Assembly (NCBI GenBank): GCA_903888515.1
Contig: CAISTY010000295.1
Location: 1 to 39,165, forward strand
From: Akkermansiaceae bacterium
Lineage (GTDB): Bacteria > Verrucomicrobiota > Verrucomicrobiia > Verrucomicrobiales > Akkermansiaceae
Direction of reading: 5' to 3'
Length of the DNA stretch: 39,165 nucleotides
In this document: positions 7,368 through 15,900 of the stretch, one piece after another
Layout: each line of letters begins with the position of its first letter
Position numbering within the stretch: position 1 is the first letter of the stretch
Made by a program: the position numbers and the translations under genes
The notes under the pieces: model-generated
Databases searched by the model: none
What the model saw: only the letters and a program-made list of their open reading frames with translations
What the model was told of the DNA's origin: nothing

Positions 7368-9383
7368 TTACCAGGTGGGTTCGAGTTCGATATAACGGGA
7401 GGTGATGCCGCGCCGCACGAACATGACGACGGGACTCCGGGTGTTTTTTTCGAGTTCTGCAAGCACGGATTTCAAGGTTTCGATGGAATCCACCGGTTTG
7501 CCGTCGACGGATAACAGAATGTCACCGGTGGCGAGTTTGCCGAGTGCGGCCCAACCGGCGGGGGTGATGGCGGTGACCAACACACCTTTGAAATCATCGG
7601 GTAGTTTGCGCGCGACGCGGTCTTCCTGGCCGAGGTCCCGCGAGTTGAACTCAAGGGTCTTGCATTCGTGGGATGCCAGATCGACGGTGCCTTCATGGCC
7701 CTTTTCCAGTGGCACTTTCACCACCAGATCCTGCTTGTCCCGCCGCACCGCAAGCGCCACTTCCGTGCCAATGCGGTATTGCCGGATGAGCGACTCGAAA
7801 ACATCCGCCTCTTCAGGACGCGACGCGGGAATCACCTTGCCATCCAGCTTCAGAACGAGGTCGCCGATTTGCAAACCGATCTTTTCCGCCTGGGTGGCGG
7901 GATACACCCGGGTGATCCGCACGCCCTTCGATCCCGCAATTCCAAGGGCTTCCGCGAGATCTGCCGAAATCACCTGCGTGTCGATGCCGATCCACGCCTT
8001 TTTCGCAATGCCCGGCTTATCCACATCGGGCTCGGGACCTATCTTCACGACTGTTAGGAAATTGCAACCGTCGTGTTCATAAGCGACCAGCACGGGCACC
8101 GGTTTGGTTTTGCCGGCGGTGATTTCCTGGCTCACGGCGACGAGCGAGGCGAGGTCGGGTGTGGGTTTGCCATCGACCGCCAGAATGAGATCGCCATCGC
8201 GGATCGAAGGCTTGGATGCAGCCGCCGCACCGCCCGGGCGCAGGCTCTGCACGACCACCGCCTTGTTGTCGGCACGCAGGAGTTCCTTGGCCGCGAGAGC
8301 CGTCAAATCCCTGACGGTGATTCCCCATGACAGCAGTTCCTTTTCACGGGGTTCCGCAGGTTCACGCTCGGCGGTGGTGACTTTCCAGATCATCGGATTT
8401 TTGTCACGCACGCCTTCCAGCACGATTTCCGCGCCCACCTGGGATTCTAACAAAATGCGGTTGAAGACCGGTATATCCTCGGGTGCCCTTGAGGCGGCGA
8501 TCTCGACGCCATTGCAGCGGGTCACGATGTCTCCAGCCTTCATGCCTGCGGTATCGGCCGGCGCGCCATTGATGACCCCGCCGACGAGCACCCCCGCCTT
8601 GGCATCCGAGCTCTTGAGCAATGGCTGGGGGTTCATGCCGATCCAGCTCCGCCGCACCTTGCCGGTGGCGATCAACTCATCCAGGACTTTTTTCGCGAGA
8701 TTCGACGGGATGGCACCGCCCAGGCTGCCAATCCCCACCTCGTTCACGCCGACAATCTCGCCGCTGAGATTCACTAACGGGCCACCCGAGTTGCCAGGGA
8801 AAATCACCGCGTCATGGCCGATCCAGCGGACGAGTTCTCCCACGATCTCGCCATCGAGTCGCAGTGCGCCGCCGGGCGCAATCATCTCGGTGTTCGCCAC
8901 GATGCCCTGGGTGACCGATTGGGAAAGCCCGGCCGGACTGCCCATGGCGAGCACCACGTCGCCCACCCGCAGTCGCGCACTGTCGCCGAACTTCGCCACC
9001 GGCAGGGGTGCCTCGGGATTGCGCAGGTCTTGCTTGTCGATTTTGAGCACTGCGAGGTCCGCCAGCGCATCCGTGCCCACCAGCGTGGCACGCACCTCCT
9101 GGCGGTCGGCCAAACGCACGGTGATGCGCGTGGCGCGGCCTGCGACGTGGTGGTTGGTCAAAATGTGACCTTCGGAGGAAATGATGGTGCCGGAACCACT
9201 CGCGCGGCCTTTCTGCATCCGGCCCGCACCGCCCTCCTCGAAGACGACGTGGATTCTAACAAGTGCGGGATAGACCGATTGGACTGCGGCTTCGACCTGT
9301 GGATCGACAATGGCGGACGCCCGGGGCAACAACGATGAAACCGCGAAAACCGCGGTACAAACGAAACGTGGAAGATGAGTCAT
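7368..9383 (-). CDS. HtrA/Deg family serine protease with four PDZ-like domains
   Basis: The ATG at 9383 gives a signal peptide cleaved after ASA; an in-frame TTG at 9395 adds four residues and is less likely. The trypsin-like domain (residues ~30-240) has the complete triad: His79 in LTNHHV, Asp109 in ADLAVL and Ser199 in GNSGGP. Four PDZ-like segments follow, starting near WIGMNPQPL, SWGITVRDL, WIGIDTQVI and the final LPDDFKGVLVTAITPAG block. Deg proteases degrade or chaperone misfolded envelope proteins. Usual HtrA proteins carry one or two PDZ domains, so this is an extended form. The dead homologue downstream (6566-7333) appears to be its operon partner. Confidence 0.92.
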   Translation of the reverse strand: MTHLPRFVCTAVFAVSSLLPRASAIVDPQVEAAVQSVYPALVRIHVVFEEGGAGRMQKGRASGSGTIISSEGHILTNHHVAGRATRITVRLADRQEVRATLVGTDALADLAVLKIDKQDLRNPEAPLPVAKFGDSARLRVGDVVLAMGSPAGLSQSVTQGIVANTEMIAPGGALRLDGEIVGELVRWIGHDAVIFPGNSGGPLVNLSGEIVGVNEVGIGSLGGAIPSNLAKKVLDELIATGKVRRSWIGMNPQPLLKSSDAKAGVLVGGVINGAPADTAGMKAGDIVTRCNGVEIAASRAPEDIPVFNRILLESQVGAEIVLEGVRDKNPMIWKVTTAEREPAEPREKELLSWGITVRDLTALAAKELLRADNKAVVVQSLRPGGAAAASKPSIRDGDLILAVDGKPTPDLASLVAVSQEITAGKTKPVPVLVAYEHDGCNFLTVVKIGPEPDVDKPGIAKKAWIGIDTQVISADLAEALGIAGSKGVRITRVYPATQAEKIGLQIGDLVLKLDGKVIPASRPEEADVFESLIRQYRIGTEVALAVRRDKQDLVVKVPLEKGHEGTVDLASHECKTLEFNSRDLGQEDRVARKLPDDFKGVLVTAITPAGWAALGKLATGDILLSVDGKPVDSIETLKSVLAELEKNTRSPVVMFVRRGITSRYIELEPTW

Positions 9384-9596
9384 GATGAATGGCAACCCCG
9401 GTCGGGATAGTGCAATTAGAACGAAACCACCACGCGATATTGTCTTGCGGATTTGTCCGCTTGCGGGAGGTCATGGGTCTGGCGGGGAGCGCCTTGATGG
9501 GAACGGCGCCCATGTTCAAGCGTGGCGCACTGAACGCTCACGCCACCAGACAAGCGAACCCGAAACACCGCCACCCGCACTGCCAATCCATGAAAA

Positions 9597-10961
9597 TCAG
9601 ACCTCATCCGGAACCACAAACGGCTTGCGGTACTCCCGTGTGAGCATGGCATCGGCATCGGGTGCATTGATGAACTTCATCCTCACAGGATCAAATTCAA
9701 GGGATTTACCCAGCCTGTAGGAAATATTTCCGAGATGCATCAATGCACAGGAATAGAATCCCTCGCGAATATCGCCTTGGGCAAGTTTCTGGTCATTGGC
9801 ACGTATTGCTGCGATGAAATTCGAGTAATGATCACCCACACCTTCTCCCTTATCCCCGGCCACACGCTCCTTGCCAATAAATGTCTGCCACTCGCTGACA
9901 TTCTTGGTCATGTACCCCTTTGAGCCATAAAACAGATTTCCGACGGTGTTGCTGGAGCTGACCATGTAAGTATCCTTGGCATTTTCGCTGTTAACCCCTT
10001 CGCGATTGGTAATCCAGTGACGAACCTCGAATTGCAGGATTTTCTTCTTATCGCCGCCTCCCTCGGGATTGGGAAACTCGAAAACAGCCATCAGATCATT
10101 AGGCGTCTGCTGGTCATCGTCGAACATGAAATGGCCGCCTGTGGCGCTGATCTTCACCGGCAGGGTGACTCCCAATCCCCAGCGCGCGATATCCATCTCA
10201 TGCACACCCTGGTTTCCCATGTCCCCATTGCCGTAATCCCAGTTCCAATGCCAATTGTAATGAAATCTGTTTTTCGAGAACGGCCGCTTGGGGGCCGGCC
10301 CCAGCCAAAGATCGTAATCAACACCTGCGGGCACCGGTTCATCCGGGGTTTTGCCGATAGTGTCGCGCCATTTATAGCAAAGTCCTTTGGCCATATATAC
10401 TTCTCCAAGCTTTCCACCATGCAAATATGCAGCCATGCTCTGCGCACACGGATTACTCCTTTGTTCGGCACCGTCCTGCACTATCAGCTTGTATTTTTCC
10501 GCAGCTTCCACTAATTTCCGGCCCTCGAAAAAATTATGGCAACAGGGTTTTTCCACCGCTACATGCTTTCCCGCCTGCAACGCCCAGATCGCTGCCAGCG
10601 CATGCCAGTGATTGGGTGTTACAATTGAAACGGCATCAACGTCCTTATCCTCATACAGCCTGCGCAAATCAGTATGGATCCTTGGTTTCGGCAAGCCCTT
10701 GGCGGTGAAGCTTTTCTCCATGGTTCCGCCAAACAGGTTGCTGTCCACGTCGCACAAGGCGATTACCCGGGCGTTTTTCGCATTGGCATAACCAGCTATA
10801 TGGGCCTGACCCTGGCCCCTGATGCCGATGACCGCCACATTAACCCGTTCATTCGCGCCTTTGATCGAGGCATAAGACTTGGCACTGAATCCAATGCCGC
10901 CAATCGCCATGCCGGCCGACCCGAGCACGCCTTGCCTGATGAAACCCCTTCTCTTTGTCAT
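9597..10961 (-). CDS. Tat-exported Gfo/Idh/MocA family oxidoreductase
   Basis: The N-terminus KRRGFIRQG followed by a hydrophobic stretch is a twin-arginine signal, so the protein is exported folded with its nucleotide cofactor. The Rossmann motif is VIGIRGQGQAHIAGY, and the conserved lysine motif is AVEKPCCHN. Members oxidise, reduce or epimerise sugars with NAD(P). It is the last gene of an operon, 20 bases after the isomerase-like gene, which suggests both act on the same sugar outside the cytoplasm. The exact substrate cannot be read from sequence. The three-gene operon looks more AT-rich by eye than the genes around it. Confidence 0.92.
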   Translation of the reverse strand: MTKRRGFIRQGVLGSAGMAIGGIGFSAKSYASIKGANERVNVAVIGIRGQGQAHIAGYANAKNARVIALCDVDSNLFGGTMEKSFTAKGLPKPRIHTDLRRLYEDKDVDAVSIVTPNHWHALAAIWALQAGKHVAVEKPCCHNFFEGRKLVEAAEKYKLIVQDGAEQRSNPCAQSMAAYLHGGKLGEVYMAKGLCYKWRDTIGKTPDEPVPAGVDYDLWLGPAPKRPFSKNRFHYNWHWNWDYGNGDMGNQGVHEMDIARWGLGVTLPVKISATGGHFMFDDDQQTPNDLMAVFEFPNPEGGGDKKKILQFEVRHWITNREGVNSENAKDTYMVSSSNTVGNLFYGSKGYMTKNVSEWQTFIGKERVAGDKGEGVGDHYSNFIAAIRANDQKLAQGDIREGFYSCALMHLGNISYRLGKSLEFDPVRMKFINAPDADAMLTREYRKPFVVPDEV

Positions 10962-10981
10962 ATTAATGGTTTGTTAGATGC

Positions 10982-11878
10982 TTATTTCACATTGGCAATC
11001 AGTTGATTGAACAGCGCAACCTGTTCCTTCATGGCGGCAATCGTGTCAGCGGGCATGGTGCTTTCCTCGATAAGCGCCCAGCCCTTGAAATTCATTCCGG
11101 CCAACAAGTTGAAAAGCTGCTGGCTAGGATAATCGGGCATGTTGAAGACACGCACATGGATCGTATCTCCAAGCCACTTTTTAACCCTGTTGAAGTTCCC
11201 TTCAAGGCCGTCTTGTAATAGATCCGTGTTATTGCAATTCCAGCAAATCCTCACATTGGGCTCGGTGACCTGGTCGAAAATGGCCTGCATGTTGGGCAGT
11301 TCCTGGGTGCGCGGACCATGAACCTCCACTCGGACCAACTGGCCGTAATCCTGCGCGAATTTCCCCACCTCATTCAGCGAGGCGGCAATCTGAGCCACGG
11401 TTTTTTCCCTGGGCACCCCGACAGGCAGATTATTGGGTTTTACTTTGATGCCTGACGCCCCGATATCCTTGCATAGCTTGATATATTCCTTTGTCTGGTC
11501 AATGTTCTCCCGGAGTATTTTCGGGTCAGGATTATGATATTCGAAATTGGACCCATAGCCAATGCAGGTCACGGGACTGTCGGCAAACTGTTTTTTCACA
11601 TCGCCACGTTGCGATGCATTGAGATGGGTTTCAACGCCATGTGCATTGCGGGTGCGCAGTTCCACACCCAGCAGCCCGGTTTTCGCACAATTGGCAATCA
11701 ATGTGGGCAAATCCCAGTCCTTTCCCCATTGATAAGTCACAAGACCGGGCCTCATCCCGGAATATGCAGGCTTGGCAAATGCCGATGAAGGATTCATGAC
11801 AGCCAGACCGATGCCGGCGGCAACGTTTTGTCGTATGAAAGAACGTCTGGATGGATTATTGATGGGCTCGGTTACCAT
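10982..11878 (-). CDS. Tat-exported sugar phosphate isomerase/epimerase-like TIM barrel
   Basis: The 298-residue protein begins with a Tat signal (SRRSFIRQN plus a hydrophobic stretch ending in a cleavable AFA). The rest has the xylose-isomerase-like / AP endonuclease 2 barrel pattern, with metal-ligand candidates in VEVHG, CWNCNNTD and IEESTM. Such proteins isomerise or epimerise sugars. Its first 7 bases overlap the end of the deacetylase-family gene upstream, which implies translational coupling, and the Gfo/Idh gene follows 20 bases later. The isomerase plus Gfo/Idh pairing is common in carbohydrate and inositol catabolism. Confidence 0.85.
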   Translation of the reverse strand: MVTEPINNPSRRSFIRQNVAAGIGLAVMNPSSAFAKPAYSGMRPGLVTYQWGKDWDLPTLIANCAKTGLLGVELRTRNAHGVETHLNASQRGDVKKQFADSPVTCIGYGSNFEYHNPDPKILRENIDQTKEYIKLCKDIGASGIKVKPNNLPVGVPREKTVAQIAASLNEVGKFAQDYGQLVRVEVHGPRTQELPNMQAIFDQVTEPNVRICWNCNNTDLLQDGLEGNFNRVKKWLGDTIHVRVFNMPDYPSQQLFNLLAGMNFKGWALIEESTMPADTIAAMKEQVALFNQLIANVK

Positions 11879-12855
11879 GGCATTTTCAGTTTCTCTGTTG
11901 ACTCCATGAGGGCATGCAGGTGGGCGCAGGTGGCAAGCGCCAAACCCTCAGGATTGTAGCCCCCCTCGAGAACGGACACGATTCTGTCTTCACAGGCTGT
12001 CCGGGCAAGTGTCATGACCCGCCGGGTAATCGCGGAAAATCCTTCATCCGTAATGGAAAAATTGCCGAGACGGTCGTTCTTTCTGCTATCGAATCCGGCC
12101 GATATGAATATCATGTCCGGGACAAACCCCGTGGTCTCAAGTTGTGGCAGCAAATGGTTGTCAAAGGCCGCAAGGAGATCGTCATCGGTAACGCGGCCGA
12201 AGATATCACCGGGTGACGGTAGCGGAACATTGAGATTGTATCCCTTGCCGGCTCCATCCCCGATACGCTGGGGAGAACCTGTTCCAGGATAGTCGTTCAA
12301 GCGGTGGGTTGAAAAGTAAAAAACCGTGGGATCCCGGTAAAACACGTCTTCAGTTCCATTGCCGTGATGATAATCCCAGTCCAATATCAGTATGTTTCCA
12401 AGACCGTATTGTCTCTGAGCGTAGCGTGCGCCGATGGCCACGTTGTTGAAAAAACAGAAACCTTCGCCCTGGCCGTAGCCGTCCTTATTGACATTGTTGT
12501 GAGCGTGGTGGCCCGGCGGCCTGATGGCGCAGAAAGCATTATCCACCAAACGTTCGTTGCCGGCGACCGCATCCACCGCTGCAAGGACCGCGCCGACCGC
12601 GCGCAGCGCCACTGTGCCGGTTATCCCGGTCGCGAGCACCCTTTGTATATGTTCCGGGGAATGCACCAGTGCGATCTGCCCGGTGATCAGGGCGTCGTCG
12701 CCAAGCGGGGACAGGCAGGTGAGTTTGGCGAGCAGTCCGCTTTCGCTGACAGCCGCATGCAGCGCCGCGAGCCGGAACGGTGATTCAGGGTGCCCTCGTT
12801 CAAGCTCGTGATCGAGAAAGATATCATCATAAACATAGCCGGTACGTTTTGGCAT
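11872..12855 (-). CDS. Histone deacetylase family (class II-like) Zn amidohydrolase
   Basis: The family motifs are all present in order: RPPGHHA (active-site His pair), GFCFFNN, LDWDYHHGNGT (zinc Asp and His), FSTH, SAGFDS (zinc Asp) and LEGGY near the end. Bacterial members remove acyl groups from lysine, polyamines or other small amides; the substrate here is unknown. The protein is 327 residues, has no signal peptide, and is expected to be cytoplasmic, whereas its two operon partners carry Tat signals. The 7-base overlap with the isomerase gene makes it the first gene of the operon. Its start faces the giant metallopeptidase gene across a 111-base divergent promoter region. Confidence 0.93.
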   Translation of the reverse strand: MPKRTGYVYDDIFLDHELERGHPESPFRLAALHAAVSESGLLAKLTCLSPLGDDALITGQIALVHSPEHIQRVLATGITGTVALRAVGAVLAAVDAVAGNERLVDNAFCAIRPPGHHAHNNVNKDGYGQGEGFCFFNNVAIGARYAQRQYGLGNILILDWDYHHGNGTEDVFYRDPTVFYFSTHRLNDYPGTGSPQRIGDGAGKGYNLNVPLPSPGDIFGRVTDDDLLAAFDNHLLPQLETTGFVPDMIFISAGFDSRKNDRLGNFSITDEGFSAITRRVMTLARTACEDRIVSVLEGGYNPEGLALATCAHLHALMESTEKLKMPW

Positions 12856-12966
12856 TTGACCTGCGTGAGCATTCCTGTCCGTAGCGCCTTGTCAAGATGC
12901 TTTGCCGGGCACGCAAATCGAAGTTGCGAAGTCCGTCAATGCCGATTAATATTCCGCACCCACGCC

Positions 12967-15900
12967 ATGTTTTACCAACGTTATTCCGCCATTTTCGCAG
13001 TTGTCACGGCGCTCGCCCACGGCCAGCAAAACGTCAAGGTGGTCGCCGTGGACCCGGCGGACCGGCTCTCCGGCGGCACCGTGCTGGGGGAATGGGCGAC
13101 GGCGGGCAACCTCGACGGCTGGACCGGATCCAACGTCACCGGCCTGGCGGCGGGGGGCGGCTTTCTAACCGGTGACGACAACTCGGCAACGCTCGATGCT
13201 TCTATCAGCCGCACGGCCATCGCGGGCGGGCCGGATTTGGATCTGGGTTTCAACGATTACCTGCAACTGCGCCTCAAGCTGCCCGCCGCCTACGCCGGGG
13301 ATGTGAAATTCGAGTTTGGCACCACGGTCAACACCGGCTTCGCCACGACGAGGGTTTTCGTCCTGCCTGCGGCCAGCATCCCCAAGGATGGCGCGTTTCA
13401 TACCTATCGGCTGGATCTGGGCCTGGAGGTTTTCTGGCGCGACTCGCTGCGCGACCTGCGCGTCACTCCGCTGGTGGCGGCTACCGGGCACTTTGAAATC
13501 GACTATATGGAAGTCGGGGATGTGGCGGGCACCGCGCCCGCACTCAACCTGAATACCAATTTCAAGGCCGGTTTAACCGCAGCCAACACCACCCGCATGG
13601 AGAGCAAACATGTCTGCATCTGGTCGGATCCGGCAAATACGGCCTTCACCACGGCCCACGCCCGCCGCGCACTGCGGATGTGCGAGGAGAGCTATCAGGT
13701 GTTTTGCCGGAAACTCGCCTATAATGAACCGTTCCGGGAGTTCAATTCAACCACCACGCCGCGTTATAAAATCAATTTCCTGACCTGGTATGACGGCTAC
13801 TGGGCCGGCGGTTATGCCAACCGCGGCCACATGAACGTCGGCGCGAGCGGCTTGAACGACGAAGGTTCGGGCAATCCGGTACCCCATGAGTTCGGCCATG
13901 TCGTGCAAATGGCGCAACCGGGCAATCTCACGGGCGGGCATTGGGAAAGCCATGCCAACTACCTCCGCGCAGGACGCAACCTGCACTTTTACGCGGCGAT
14001 TCCCGGTTGCATCCCGGGTCTCGACAACCTCACGCGCAATTCCAACTACCGCCCGGATCACAAGCGCCACATCTATGCCGACCAGCGCTATTACTTGTCG
14101 CTCGACGACTACGGCACGCAGTTCGGCCTGCCATCCAACTATGCCGCCATCATGTGGCGGGATGGCGCGTCCGGCCAGACACTGGTCAATAAACTGGCGA
14201 GCGCCTTGCCCGTGGGAACCTCGGTGAAAGACGTGGCCTGCGAGTGCTTGAAACACTGGCCGATGCTCGACTTCGTGGAGAAAACCCGCATCCGGTCCCA
14301 GCACTGGGGCACCACGGCAAATCGCGCGTCGCACTTCTGGAACCAGGGCGCACAGCTTATTCCCCAGCAGGACCAGCCCGGGTGGTGGCGGGTGCCCTTG
14401 GAACGCGCCCCGGATCGCTGGGCCTATCAGATGCATGATCTAACAGCAAGCGCCGGAGCCACCATCACCGTCGAATTCCGCGGCTTGGATATGCCAGGCA
14501 CCGGTGAGGATTGGCGCTGGTGTTTGGCGGCGATTTCGGCCGGGGATGTGGTCCGTTATTCGCCGGTCTGGGCACCGGGCACGCAGAGCTTCGCGCTGAC
14601 AGCCGGCGAGTCCCAGGTGTTTCTCATCGTCACCGCCACTCCTAACGACACAGCGCTGGATTTGGAGAGCCAAAGCAACACCAAACCCGTGGATAAACAC
14701 GCCGACCGCTTGCGCTATGCCTACGAAGTCCGCTTGGTGAATGCCACACCTGCCGTCCATCAATACAGCGTTGCCAACCCGTCCGGCTACCACACCCATG
14801 GCAATGGCGGCGGCATTGTCGGTCCGTCGGCCACGGTGGCTGCGACGGCCTATGTCGGACCGAATGCCAAGGTCGTCGATTCGGCCAAGGTGTTAGGCAC
14901 GGCCCGGGTGGAAGACTATGCCGTCATCCAAGGCTCGGCAACCGTCCAAGGCAGCGCCGTGATTAGCGGCTCGGCCTTGATCGAAGGCAGCGCGCTGGTC
15001 GAAGGAGCGGCACGGGTGCGCGACCGGGCGCATTTGTCCAACGGTGCGGCCGTGCGCGGTCGGGCCTTGATCTGCGGTTATAGCAAAATCGAAAACACCA
15101 CCGTGACGGATGATGCCGTGGTGCGCGGATGTGCCTATCCGTTCGGTGGCGGCACTATCAGTGGAACGGCCATCATGGATCATGATTACTCGATGGGCTG
15201 GAACGTGAGCAGCGGCGTGCACTTCAGTCATATTCCGTGGGGCGGATGGTGGGATGCCTTCTATGCGCAAACCCTGCGCACGCCACGCGGCTTGATCGCC
15301 AGCTATCGCACCCAGGAAACGGACAGCGAACAGTGGTGGGATGAGTTCGGCGCGCTCCACGCCCAACTGCGCGGTTCGCCGCTGCGCACCATGGATACGG
15401 CGATGGGTTCCCCTGTGATGGTCTTCAATGGTTCTAACGATTTCGCCACGCTGGATCGCAGCGTCGCCGACACCCCGTTGTTTTCCTTTTCAGGTTGGAT
15501 CAAGCCGGCCACCGCCATTGGCACTGCCGAGCCGTTGCTCTTCCTTGGCAGCAGCGCGACCAAGGCCATGAAACTGGTGCGCGACACCACCGGCCATGCC
15601 GTCTTCACCATCAGTGATGGCACCACCACCCGCACCCTTACCAGCACCAGCGTGCTGCCGGTCAATGAGTGGCGCAACGTCGCCGTCACCCTCGATGGCA
15701 CCACCGGCAAACTCTACATCGGCGGCGTTTCCGAAGCCACCGCCGCCATCACTCTAACACCCCTCGCCGTGCTCGCCGCCAACAATGGCACCGCCACGCA
15801 GGCGAATTATATCGGTCGCGATTGGGGGGGCGGTTTATTCAAGGGCAGCCTCGAGGATATGCGTTTCTACAACGTGGCCATGACCGCCGCCGAGGTGCGC

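Noticed and set aside
8017..8025. Perfect DnaA-box sequence TTATCCACA
   Set aside because: It lies inside the htrA coding region with no AT-rich neighbourhood and no other boxes; best explained by chance.
12924..12955. Possible sigma-70 promoter before the giant peptidase gene
   Set aside because: The hexamers (TTGCGA, TAATAT) have 17-base spacing but match the consensus too weakly to list.
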